A DNA stretch of 39,585 bases from Verrucomicrobiales bacterium (GTDB lineage: Bacteria > Verrucomicrobiota > Verrucomicrobiia > Limisphaerales > F1-80-MAGS106). The stretch covers positions 1 to 39,585 of the forward strand of contig SYMW01000026.1 of the NCBI GenBank assembly GCA_005805305.1, in the 5' to 3' direction. Below are positions 30,768 to 38,903 of the stretch, one piece after another. Each line of letters starts with the position of its first letter. Positions within the stretch are counted from its first letter, which is position 1. Both the position numbers and the translations under genes were made by a program. The notes under the pieces were generated by a model. The model was not told the origin of the DNA. It ran no database searches and saw nothing but the letters and a program-made list of their open reading frames with translations.

Positions 30768-32190
30768 CACGCGACGGCCTTTCCGCGCGATGACCCGGCG
30801 CCGAATGCTGCGCGAAGGGTCGCTTGGTTTTGGAGTCGTCGCGCTGGCCGCCCTGCTCGCGGACAAGAGCCAGGGCGCCTCCGCCGTGAGCGGCCTCTCT
30901 CCGGCCGGCGGATCGCATCACCGGACCAGGGCCAGGAACGTGATCTTTCTCTACATGGATGGCGGGGTGTCGCAGGTGGAAAGCTTCGATCCGAAATCCA
31001 GGCTCAGGCGCGAAAACGGGAAGCGGTTTGGGATGAAGATGGAACCGACGCAGTTTGAAGACAACGGCGCGGTGCTGGGCAACCTGTGGGACTTCAAGAT
31101 GTACGGGCGAAGTGGTCTGCCGGTGAGCGATCTATTTCCGTTCGTCGGCGGCTGCGCGGATGAACTCTGCGTGATCCGTTCCATGGTTTCAAACTTCTCC
31201 GAGCACAATGCCGCCAACTATTTCTTGCACTGCGGCAGCGGCTTGGCGGGCCGGCCTAGCATGGGCGCCTGGGCCACCTACGGCTTGGGTTCGGAGAATC
31301 GCGACCTGCCGGGGTATGTCGTGCTCGACGGCGGGTTGATTCCGTCCGGCGGCGTGGATTGTTTCGCGGCGGGCTTTTTGCCGGCGAGCTATCAGGCTTC
31401 ACTTCTGCGCAATCAGTCGCCGTCCCTGGCCAACGTGCAGCCATTCGAGGCGCAGGCCCGGTGGCAGCAGAACAAACTCGCCGCCTTGCGCGCACTCGAT
31501 GCCGGCACGTTCGCCGATCTGGGCCGGCCGGATGCGTTGGAGGCGTCCATTCTCAATGCCGAGTTGGCCTACCGGATGCAGATGGCAGTGCCGGAGGCAA
31601 CGGACATCGACGGCGAGTCGCCAGCGACGTGGAAACTCTACGGAATGGATGCCGCGTTCGAGCACACCCGCTCGTATGGGCGCCAGTGCCTGGTGGCGCG
31701 GCGGTTAGTGGAGCGCGGTGTGCGTTTCATCGAGCTGACCTGCCCGCGCGCTCACGGCACCCAGCGCTGGGATGCGCACGGCGATCTCCGCAACAATCAC
31801 TCGCGGAATGCGCTCGCGATCGATCAGCCCATCGCCGGCCTCCTGACAGATCTCAAAGCACGCGGCCTTTTGGACGAGACCCTCGTGATCTGGTCGGGCG
31901 AATTCGGGCGCACGCCATTTGCGCAGGGCGGAAGTGACGGCCGCGATCACAATCCGTTCGGTTTCAGCCTCTGGCTCGCGGGCGGCGGCGTCCGGGGCGG
32001 AATGGTCTACGGCGCGACAGACGATTACGGCTACAAGGCGGTCGACAACAAGGTCGAGATCCACGATCTGCATGCCACCATGCTGCATCTGCTCGGCCTC
32101 GATCATGAACGCCTGATCTACCGGTTCGGCGGCCGCGACTACCGGTTGACTGACGTGCATGGCAAGGTGGTCAGAGCCATCCTTTCTTGA
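30757..32190 (+). CDS. DUF1501 Tat-exported protein (locus C)
   Basis: This is the 477-residue partner of the 1288-residue protein; its start lies inside that gene's 3' end (11-base overlap). The leader TRRRMLREGSLGFGVVALAA (about residues 9-28) carries the twin-arginine motif. Core blocks are FLYMDGGVSQVESFDPKSRL, VSDLFPFVGGCADELCVIRS, GRQCLVARRLVERGVRFIEL, SGEFGRTP, GRDHNPFGFSLWLAGGGVRG and HDLHATMLHLLGLDHERLIY, then YRLTDVHG. These closely parallel the locus B protein, so loci B and C are probably paralogous duplicates, whereas locus A belongs to a different subgroup. Confidence 0.93.
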   Translation: MSTDTRRPFRAMTRRRMLREGSLGFGVVALAALLADKSQGASAVSGLSPAGGSHHRTRARNVIFLYMDGGVSQVESFDPKSRLRRENGKRFGMKMEPTQFEDNGAVLGNLWDFKMYGRSGLPVSDLFPFVGGCADELCVIRSMVSNFSEHNAANYFLHCGSGLAGRPSMGAWATYGLGSENRDLPGYVVLDGGLIPSGGVDCFAAGFLPASYQASLLRNQSPSLANVQPFEAQARWQQNKLAALRALDAGTFADLGRPDALEASILNAELAYRMQMAVPEATDIDGESPATWKLYGMDAAFEHTRSYGRQCLVARRLVERGVRFIELTCPRAHGTQRWDAHGDLRNNHSRNALAIDQPIAGLLTDLKARGLLDETLVIWSGEFGRTPFAQGGSDGRDHNPFGFSLWLAGGGVRGGMVYGATDDYGYKAVDNKVEIHDLHATMLHLLGLDHERLIYRFGGRDYRLTDVHGKVVRAILS

Positions 32191-32199
32191 AACCCGGCA

Positions 32200-32223
32200 A
32201 ACCATCCAGCGGCAGGATGGGTT
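32200..32223. terminator. Hairpin between convergent genes
   Basis: AACCATCC-AGCGGCA-GGATGGGTT forms a stem with one extra base, ten bases after the DUF1501 stop and before the convergent VapC stop. It lacks a T-run, so its role as a bidirectional terminator is only likely. Confidence 0.35.
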
Positions 32224-32238
32224 GGGTAACGACCGGTT

Positions 32239-32667
32239 TCATCGGCTGATACGGTAGAATGCCTGAGGGCCGCCGGGGATAAGGGAGGCGTCGATGCTGG
32301 CGTCGAAGGTGGCAAAGCGGCCCCCGCGCTTCACGGCGAGGCCTAGGAGGTAGAGGTCGGTGAGGTGTTTGGACGATTGGAGCGTGAGGAAAAGACTGGT
32401 GTCCATCAAGGAGACGCCATCCGGCCAGAACTGGTGGCCGGGGCTGGCGAGCAGGCTGCGCAGCAATATGCGAGCGGAAGTGGGGGAATCTGGACCGTGG
32501 TTGGCACCGGGGCGGCCTAGAATAAGGAGTGCCCCATTTTCAGTGATTGGACAGGTCGCCCACCCGTGAGGTTGCGTCTGCTGGAAGAATCGAGATGCGG
32601 AGGCGTCATGGATATGCTTGGTATCCACCAAAGCAATGAGGACATTGATGTCGAGCAGCGCGATCAT
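32239..32667 (-). CDS. VapC-type PIN-domain toxin (second pair)
   Basis: This is a 142-residue PIN-domain ribonuclease toxin. The acidic ligands are D6 (ALLDINVLIAL), E43 (ITENGALLIL), D104 (HLTDLYLLGLAV) and D122 (ATFDASI). The phrase HLTDLYLLGLA followed by GGRFATFD is typical of the VapC branch that includes tRNA-cleaving toxins. The start overlaps the stop of a 54-residue upstream gene, its antitoxin. It converges with the locus C DUF1501 gene and borders a zone of decayed genes. Confidence 0.9.
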   Translation of the reverse strand: MIALLDINVLIALVDTKHIHDASASRFFQQTQPHGWATCPITENGALLILGRPGANHGPDSPTSARILLRSLLASPGHQFWPDGVSLMDTSLFLTLQSSKHLTDLYLLGLAVKRGGRFATFDASIDASLIPGGPQAFYRISR

Positions 32668-32828
32668 CGACCGTTCGGGTGCATCGCTTTTTGAAAGTCC
32701 TCTTCGTCAATTTCGTCCTGTATGGAGCGAATCATTTCAGGTGTCACTGGTTGGTCGCCGGGGCGCCTTTTGATGGCGAGAAATCCGAGCGGCCCTACCT
32801 CGAACTTCTCGGGATCTGGGTTTTCCAT
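32664..32828 (-). CDS. 54-residue antitoxin of the second VapC pair
   Basis: A short gene upstream of VapC reads MENPDPEKFEVGPLGFLAIK, then RRPGDQPVTPEMIRSIQDEI and DEEDFQKAMHPNGR. Its TGA overlaps the toxin ATG by three bases, which places it as the antitoxin. It is acidic at the C-terminus, as expected for a toxin-wrapping segment, but has no recognisable AbrB or ribbon-helix-helix DNA-binding domain. The frame stays open upstream of the ATG (REIRPPAE and before), so the protein could begin earlier or be the tail of a longer antitoxin. I do not recognise the family. Confidence 0.6.
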   Translation of the reverse strand: MENPDPEKFEVGPLGFLAIKRRPGDQPVTPEMIRSIQDEIDEEDFQKAMHPNGR

Positions 32829-32869
32829 CTCGGCGGGAGGCCGGATTTCGCGACGGAGCGCAGCGAAGC

Positions 32870-33190
32870 CAAGTTCACGAACAATACCTGCGCTTCCCAG
32901 AACGATTCGAGATTGTGACCGTTAAGACGGGTTCGGAATTCGTGACCAAACGAGTGATCGATCTGCCCAGCGAGCTGATCTGGATGAAGGAAGGCGCGAT
33001 CTTTGTCAACGGTGAGAGATTGGAGGAGCCCTTTCCAGTAAAGCGTGGGGTTTGGACGGTCAAACCGGGCCTGATCGAGGCCGGCAAGTTTCTGTTGATC
33101 GGCGACAACCGGACCGCTCCAGAGCACTCGTTTTTCGTTGTGCCGAGGGAAAACATCATCGCCCGCGCTTTTGGGAAGCGTCGGCCTTCT
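32870..33190 (+). pseudogene. Signal peptidase I fragment, N-terminus missing
   Basis: From about 32912 the frame reads like the C-terminal catalytic half of type I signal peptidase (S26). VTKRVIDLPSELI contains the general-base Lys box; AIFVNGERLEEPF and GKFLLIGDNRTAPEHSFF correspond to the GDN box; VPRENIIARAFGK is the usual end. The N-terminal membrane helices and the catalytic Ser box (S-M-x-P-T) are absent upstream. The only starts are GTG 32915 and weaker ones, and after FGKR the frame runs on without homology. It cannot be active alone. Confidence 0.72.
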
Positions 33191-33288
33191 CTTGGCCCAT
33201 CGGCGCAGTCCAAAACCTCACGGCCATTCGCTGCGTGCTCGTTCAGAAACGCCTCTGAAGATCCGAAGCATCAACCTCTCAAACCGAT

Positions 33289-33425
33289 ATGCGACCAAAC
33301 CGTTCGCTATTTAAACCAGCCCTCAACCTGTTGCTCGGTGCCCTTCTCTGCGCGTGCGCTCATGCTCAACCGGCTTACACCGTAATTACTTCGCCAGAGG
33401 CTCGAGCCAACGGCCGGTTTAAGGA
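33289..33425 (+). pseudogene. 5' fragment of a secreted-protein gene
   Basis: ATG 33289 opens a clean signal peptide (MRPNRSLFKPALNLLLGALL, CACAHAQ), followed by PAYTVITSPEARANGRF. Around 33425 the sequence changes into the antisense of another decayed gene. The remainder of the frame has no protein-like features, so this is probably the first 45 residues of a truncated gene; the family is unknown. Confidence 0.45.
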
Positions 33426-33441
33426 TTATAATTGTCACTGT

Positions 33442-33923
33442 TCACGTGGCTCGGTTCAGGATCTCGACGGTGGGATCGAGGGTGAAGGTGCGTGGACCGC
33501 ACGAGCAGTCCCAGGCGCCGTGGATGGCGAACTTGTAGGAGGAATTCACCGCGAGTCCGTCGCGAATGACGGCCTTGTTGGAGGCGGGATTGGCCCCGGG
33601 CACGTCTTTTCACTCGTCGTGGATCAGCACGGCTTTCGAGGCAGTGGGCTGTGCGACCGAGTTGGCGAACGGGCAGACATCCGCCGGCGCGACCTGGAAC
33701 TCGATCCGGCCGCACTTGACGTTGTTCGGATCGGCGGGGTTGACGAACACCACGCCTATAGTGGGGGCAGGGCTTTTGAGGGGATTGCATGTCGGGTTGG
33801 ATACAGTTCGATCACGGTGGTCTCATGGATCTCGCACGTGCCCTCGCTGTCGGCGTAGGCCTTGAGGACCGCGCTATGGGGGGGCAGGCGCGCGCAGAGG
33901 GTGACTTCGTTCTTCGTGGTCAT
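33442..33923 (-). pseudogene. Hypothetical gene broken by a frameshift and an internal stop
   Basis: Starting at ATG 33923 the reading is MTTKNEVTLCARLPPHSAVL, KAYADSEGTCEIHETTVIEL and onward. At a run of five C residues (33763-33767, + strand G) the frame must shift. It then continues as IGVVFVNPADPNNVKCGRIE and FQVAPADVCPFANSVAQP to an in-frame TGA (33610-33612), followed in the same frame by DVPGANPASNKAVIRDGLAV, NSSYKFAIHGAWDCSC and TLDPTVEIL. Amino-acid composition and codon bias stay protein-like across both lesions, about 160 codons in total. I do not recognise the family. The frameshift alone could be a sequencing slip, but the separate stop argues for decay. Confidence 0.6.
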
Positions 33924-34220
33924 ATCGCGGGGACTTGTTGGGGTTGGGGTTATGGGGAAGATCGGGAAGGCCTCAGGGCGCGGGTCGGGACGTGCGCGCG
34001 GTGGCGAGCCTCTGACCCGCGGGACTTTGCTCGAAGCGGTCGAGTTGTTTCTGCCACCGGGCCGACTCGGCCTGACGGTTGAGGGGGCGAAGAGCGACAC
34101 CAGACGCTGGAGTGCTTCGTGGATTCTCATGTGCTCGATAGCGGAGATGCCCGGGGCGCGTGCCTCGAGGCCTTCATATCCGCGGAGCAGGGGAGGCTCC
34201 GCGGACGTTGGATCTCCAGC
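33924..34220. other. No confident gene between two pseudogenes
   Basis: About 300 bases separate the broken hypothetical gene from the end of the broken kinase. Minus-strand frames run through but show Pro/Arg-rich, low-information sequence. I see no motif. Confidence 0.4.
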
Positions 34221-35290
34221 GGCCAAACGGCAAGCGCCCAGCAGGCTGGTCACCGCGACGGCTAAGACCAGGAGCGTCAGGATGGTGGCGGCCACCGCCA
34301 CGCCGCCGCGCCGCCGCGGTTCCGTCGGACGAACTTCCGCATCTTGTAGCCGATGCCGGCTGGGCGGGCGGTGACCACCTCGTTATCGAGGTGCCGCTTC
34401 AGATCGGCGGCCAGGATATAGGCCGTCTCGTAACGCCGCGTACGGTCCTTCTCCAGGCACTTCATCACGATCCAGTTGAGATCGCGCTTGAGCTGGTGCA
34501 GCAGTTTGGACCCGTCGATGGAACGACGCTTCGCCTTCGTCGTGATCTGATCGGAGCCCAGCGTCGCCTTGGCGATGCCGAAGTCAATCACCTTGGGCAC
34601 CGGCACGCCGTCGTGCAGCGTGACGAGGATGTTCGAGGGCTTGATGTCGCGATGGATGATGCCTTTTTGGTGCGCGTGCTGGATCGGGTGGCACATTTTG
34701 ATGAACAGATCGAGCCGGTCCTTGGTGTTGAGCTTGGCCTGGTCGCAGTGGTCAGTGATGCGGATTCCGGGCACCAGTTCCATGACGAAGAAGGGCCGGC
34801 CCACGTCGGTCGTGCCCGCGTCCAGAACCTTGGCGATATTGGGATGATCCATCATGGCCAGGGCCTGCCGTTCGGCCTCGAACCGCGCGACGACCTGCTT
34901 GGTGTCCATGCCCAGCTTGATGACCTTGAGGGCCACGCGACGTCGCACCGGCTCCGTCTGCTCGGCGACATACACCACGCCGCAGCCGCCTTCGCCGATT
35001 CGTTCGAGAAGCTTGTAGCGCTCCAAGGTTTGCCCAACGGCTTCGTCAAAGGGAGGGCCGAGCTCCGCGAGGTTCTGACCGGAAGAGAGGGAGGTTTGGG
35101 ACTCGTGTAACTCGTCTCTCCGAACCAGTTGTGTGGCCACTTCGTTGTCCGGCTCCGCGTGCGCGGCAAGCAGGGCTTCGAGGCGGGCACGCAAGGCAGC
35201 ATTTCCGTCGCACATTGCGTCGAGAAAGGCGGCGCGTTTCGCTGCTTGCTCGCTTGGCGCAAGTTGGAAAAGAAGGTCTTAGCGGTTGGG
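34221..35290 (-). pseudogene. Broken Ser/Thr protein kinase (paralogue of the next gene)
   Basis: The N-lobe is intact: LERIGEGGCGVVYVAEQTEP, VALKVI and the HRDIKPSNILV catalytic loop, with DFGIAKAT. Immediately after KAT the sequence jumps to LGSDQITTKAKRR, then LKRDLNWIVMKCLEKDR. The activation segment, the SPEQ (APE) site and helices F-H, about 75-100 residues present in the neighbour at 35327-38377, are deleted in frame. At about 34290-34315 a shift in a GC repeat moves the membrane segment (VAVAATILTLLVLAVAVTSL) to another frame. At the 5' end the homologous leader (LLFQLAPSEQAAKRAAFLDA) is preceded by an in-frame TAA with no start; the longest intact frame begins only at 35215. Three lesions make it a pseudogene. 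Confidence 0.8.
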
Positions 35291-35326
35291 ATTCGTTGGG
35301 AAATCATCATGCGGGTTGCGCTTGAT

Positions 35327-38300
35327 TCACTTCGCGTCCGGTTCGGGCAGGCGGATGCCTTTGGCTTGGAATAGCGCTTCGGCTTCGCGCTGCCTGGTTT
35401 CCGCCTGATAGGTGTGCGTCCAAAAAGAGCCGCGGTCATGGCCGGGCTTGTCCCCAACGGCCAGGTTCAACTGGGCTCGGGCTCGGGCGTAGTCCTGGCG
35501 AGCCTCCTCCGCGCGCCCGAGTTCGGCATTCAGCATCGCCCGAAGAAACAGATTCCAGGCTTGCTCTCCTGGATCCGCTACGATGATGCTAAATCGGCGG
35601 GAGTTAGGCGTGGCAAGGTATCGATCCAGCGACACCATGGCCTCGAGGTAGCGATGCTCGCGATAGGCCAGGATCGCTCTGAAGGCGTTGATAAGAAGGT
35701 TGCTCATTGTCGAACCGTCATCGGCCCGCTCCATCAAGCCTCGCGCGATGGCCAGAGTGCTTTCGTCCATGAGCGGCCGATCCAGGCCGGCCACAACGGC
35801 GAGTGCCGGGCTCCCCTCGACCGTCGAACTGAAACGGAGCATGCAGATCCGGCTGAGCCGCTCGTAGGAAGCGTCGTCGCCAGTGGCGACCGCAATGTTG
35901 GCGGCCGTACACCAGTCCTGAAGATCGGAAAGCGGGTCGGTGGCCACGGCCTCGAGGATCGGCAACGCTCCCCGGGGGTTTCCGGAGCGGGCGAAAATCT
36001 CGCCTCGCAGCGCATCCAGGCGGACCTGGTCCTCCACAGTACCGCCGCGGGTCTTCTGCCACCGCCCTTGTTCTTCCACCATCGTGGTCGCCTCCGTGAA
36101 GCGGTCCTGCCGACAGAGCGTGTTGCTTAGTTGATTAACCAGCTGCCAGTAATTGCGCCTCACTTGCGCGTCAAGGGCTGGCAGTTTCGCCAAGGTCTCG
36201 CGGGCGACCTGCTCGGCCTGTGCGGGATGGGAGCTTCCGAGAATGGCAGCATATTGAGAGGCCACAGAGATTCCCAAGGTCGACGAAGCCGGGGCACGGA
36301 GCAGCAGTTCGCGGGCTTCCACAATCGCCACCCGCGCCTCGTTCGTCTTTCCAACAGACCTGTACCAACGTGCCCGCCACAACTGGCAACTTCCGGCGAA
36401 TTCCAGGGCGGGCGGAGTCCGCCCCGTGAACTCGGCGTAGAGGCCGTCCAACTCCCTCATGGCCCGCTCCTGTGCTGGGATCTGATCACCGGCCGCGTAA
36501 AGTCGAGCTACAGATATACGAATCCTGTAAGAATCACGCGGCTCGCTGAGTTGGTCGTCGGTGACACTGGGCAGGAGCCGGTTAACCGCCTCTGCCTGCT
36601 GCAATGCGGCCGGATCATCGTTCAACGGACTGGCAGCAAGGTTTCTCCACAAGTTCTGCCGGATCTTGATCTCCGCCGCAGGGGCATTAGACAGGGTGGA
36701 TGTAGCCAGCGCATCCGCATTGCGGATCAACTCCCGCGCACCCTTGACATTCCCCTTCTGCAGTAGCGAGGGCAACTGGTCGGACATCAGGCTGTCGATG
36801 AAGGTCGAAATGGTATCCGCCCGGACGGATTGTGCGCGCTCCCGCTCCCGCGCGGCCCGCTCGCGCACCAACGCCGCCGTCGCGAGCCCTAGACCCAGGA
36901 CCAAGGCCAGCGCGACGCTGGCGACCCCGACGGTCGCGGCCTTGTTCCGCCGCGCCATCTTCTGGAGCCGGTAAAACTGACTGGGCGGACGGGCCATGAC
37001 CGGCTCGTTTTCGAGATGCCGCTTGAGGTCGGCGGCCAGCCCATTGGCCGTCTCGTAGCGACGCTGGCGATCCTTCTCCAGGCACTTCATCACGATCCAG
37101 TCGAGATCGCCCTTAATCTGGTGGATCGTCTCCTTCACCCGTAGCAGCCAGCGTGAGGAGGTTCCGACTTCTTCCTCGGATTGCGTGGTAGGGCGAATCG
37201 TCCTCGCTGAGCCGGGGCCCGGTTCGCCGGGACGGGCTCGCCCCAACTTGTCCATGGCTCCAAGTGTCTGACTGAGCTTCGTGCTCGGTCGCAACGGCTC
37301 CTGTTCCCGGATGATCCGCCGCATCTCGTCGAGGCCCGACTGCATCAACTCCTTCGCATCAAACGGCGTGCTGCCGGCCAGCAGTTCGTAGAGCAACACG
37401 CCAAGGCTGTAAATGTCGCTGCGCGTGTCGATGTCCAAACCGCTCATCTCAGCCTGCTCCGGCGACATGTAGGCCGGCGTGCCGATGAACTGGTGCAACT
37501 GTGTGTAAACCGTGTTGTCCGTCAGGCGTCCCTCCGTCGCCTTGGCGATCCCAAAATCAATCACCTTCGGCACCGGCACGCCGTCGTGCAGGGTGACGAG
37601 GATGTTCGAGGGCTTGATGTCGCGATGGATGATGCCTTTCTGATGAGCGTGCTGGATGGCCTGGCAGACCTTGATGAAGAGATCGAGTCGCTCCTTGGTG
37701 GTGAGGTTGTGCTGTTCGCAGTAGTCGGTGATCTTGATACCTCGCACCAGTTCCATCACGAAATAGGGCCGGCCGGCTGGAACCGTGGAATTGGGAGGGG
37801 TCTGTGATGGTCCGACAGGTTTTGGATTGCGCCAGTCCTCTGGCGCTTTAGCACGGTCTGGCGCGCTGGAAAGCGGCAGAGGATTGCCGCAGTCCAAGAC
37901 GCTGGCGCGAGGGTCCGGTCCTGTAGTTCCCGCGTCGAGCACCTTGGCGATGTTCGGATGATCCATCATCGCCAGCGCCTGCCGCTCCGCCTCAAATCGC
38001 GCGACGACCTGCTTGGTGTCCATCCCCAGCTTGATGACCTTGAGCGCCACGCGGCGTCGCACCGGTTCGGTCTGCTCCGCGACATACACCACGCCGCACC
38101 CGCCTTCGCCGATGCGTTCGAGCAGCTTGTAACGTCCGAGCGTTTGGCCCACGGCTTCGTCGGGAGCATCGGCAAACTCGAAACTGGGGCCGGGCGGGAG
38201 CGCTTCCGCATTCGTGGCGAGCACGGTGCCAGGATGCTCTTGCGTGGCCAGCAGGGCGTCGAGATGCTGGCGCAACGCCGGGTCTCCGTCGCAGATCACG

Positions 38301-38377
38301 TCGAGGAATGCGGCGCGTTTCTCCAACGGTTTCTCAAGTGCTAGGGCAAACAGCGCTTCTTCGCGGGTGAGATTCAT
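35327..38377 (-). CDS. Pkn-type Ser/Thr protein kinase with TPR-like C-terminal domain
   Basis: This is a 1016-residue membrane kinase. The start at 38377 (MNLTREEALFALALEKP) matches the N-terminus conserved in this family; an upstream in-frame extension of 83 residues is non-homologous. After a leader of about 90 residues the kinase domain runs from LLERIGEGGCGVVYV through VALKVI (Lys), HRDIKPSNILV, VIDFGIAKA, GTPAYMSPEQ and SDIYSLGVLLYELL. A 48-residue Pro-rich insertion lies between VLDAGTT and GRPYFVMELV. A helix (VGVASVALALVLGLGLATAA) crosses the membrane, followed by about 450 helical residues with TPR-like repeats (QAEQVARETLAKLPAL, GRAEEARQDYARARAQL). It probably phosphorylates cytoplasmic targets in response to an external signal. 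No substrate is evident. Confidence 0.88.
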   Translation of the reverse strand: MNLTREEALFALALEKPLEKRAAFLDVICDGDPALRQHLDALLATQEHPGTVLATNAEALPPGPSFEFADAPDEAVGQTLGRYKLLERIGEGGCGVVYVAEQTEPVRRRVALKVIKLGMDTKQVVARFEAERQALAMMDHPNIAKVLDAGTTGPDPRASVLDCGNPLPLSSAPDRAKAPEDWRNPKPVGPSQTPPNSTVPAGRPYFVMELVRGIKITDYCEQHNLTTKERLDLFIKVCQAIQHAHQKGIIHRDIKPSNILVTLHDGVPVPKVIDFGIAKATEGRLTDNTVYTQLHQFIGTPAYMSPEQAEMSGLDIDTRSDIYSLGVLLYELLAGSTPFDAKELMQSGLDEMRRIIREQEPLRPSTKLSQTLGAMDKLGRARPGEPGPGSARTIRPTTQSEEEVGTSSRWLLRVKETIHQIKGDLDWIVMKCLEKDRQRRYETANGLAADLKRHLENEPVMARPPSQFYRLQKMARRNKAATVGVASVALALVLGLGLATAALVRERAARERERAQSVRADTISTFIDSLMSDQLPSLLQKGNVKGARELIRNADALATSTLSNAPAAEIKIRQNLWRNLAASPLNDDPAALQQAEAVNRLLPSVTDDQLSEPRDSYRIRISVARLYAAGDQIPAQERAMRELDGLYAEFTGRTPPALEFAGSCQLWRARWYRSVGKTNEARVAIVEARELLLRAPASSTLGISVASQYAAILGSSHPAQAEQVARETLAKLPALDAQVRRNYWQLVNQLSNTLCRQDRFTEATTMVEEQGRWQKTRGGTVEDQVRLDALRGEIFARSGNPRGALPILEAVATDPLSDLQDWCTAANIAVATGDDASYERLSRICMLRFSSTVEGSPALAVVAGLDRPLMDESTLAIARGLMERADDGSTMSNLLINAFRAILAYREHRYLEAMVSLDRYLATPNSRRFSIIVADPGEQAWNLFLRAMLNAELGRAEEARQDYARARAQLNLAVGDKPGHDRGSFWTHTYQAETRQREAEALFQAKGIRLPEPDAK
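37779..37925 (-). repeat. Likely repeat-derived insertion inside the kinase gene
   Basis: This stretch encodes the 48 extra residues of the kinase (GPDPRASVLDCGNPLPLSSA and onward) and is absent at the same point of the paralogue at 34221-35290, where GTT-DV-GRP joins directly. At DNA level it contains the perfect hairpin GCGCCAG-TCCT-CTGGCGC (37829-37846) and further GC-rich near-repeats (TCTGGCGCGCTGG, ACGCTGGCGCGA), unlike flanking kinase codons. This is the structure of a REP-like palindromic element that inserted in frame. Confidence 0.6.
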
Positions 38378-38618
38378 GGTGGTGGCGAGGGCAACTGCCT
38401 GAAATGGACAGGACTTTGATGCCGGCTGGCTTCCAGGATAGGGCTTGGGGACGGATTGGGGCAAGGAGGGACGCTGGGAAAATGATGAGAGGCGGAGATC
38501 GTCTCCATGCCGGGCTGTCGGCAGCTTTCCATCTGCGGCTGACGTCCCAGGGAGGGTGTTGCCCCTGGCTCGCCCCCTTGCCCGTTTTATCGCGCCATCC
38601 AACCCAAGAAGAACTAAC

Positions 38619-38783
38619 CTTAACACAACAGCAGTTGCCCCAGGCGCATCTTGGCAAGATCCTGGCGATAAAGTCTTTCCGAATCACTCAACAGATCCAC
38701 GCGGGATAAGCCTCGCAAATAGTTTAGGTTTTTTCATCCAGGCTTTTGCGAATCTCCACGATGTTCAACTGCCGCTTTAAGGA
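38619..38783 (-). repeat. Interspersed element, family 2, copy B
   Basis: This is the inverted counterpart of 10648-10809. The minus strand reads CCTTAAAGCGGCAGTTGAAC, then GTTGAGTGATTCGGAAA, CTTTATCGCCAGGATCTTGC and GGGGCAACTGCTG. Similarity covers the full length of about 160 bp, with the same imperfect terminal inverted repeats. It lies between the kinase start and the AraC regulator. Confidence 0.85.
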
Positions 38784-38903
38784 TCACTGAGCAAATGCTC
38801 CGCAGACGGGAGGAGTTTCGCCTGCACGGGATTCACATGGACGCAATCACACACCCTTTTCAGGTTGAAATGAACGAAACTATGTTTTTATCCTGAAACC
38901 ACT

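Noticed and set aside
29577-30866. 429-codon minus-strand open frame opposite locus C
   Set aside because: Antisense of the DUF1553 region; composition typical of a GC-rich shadow frame.
33756-34301. 181-codon minus-strand open frame starting with a membrane helix
   Set aside because: It is a composite: the frameshifted kinase membrane segment, low-information sequence, and the first half of the broken hypothetical gene.
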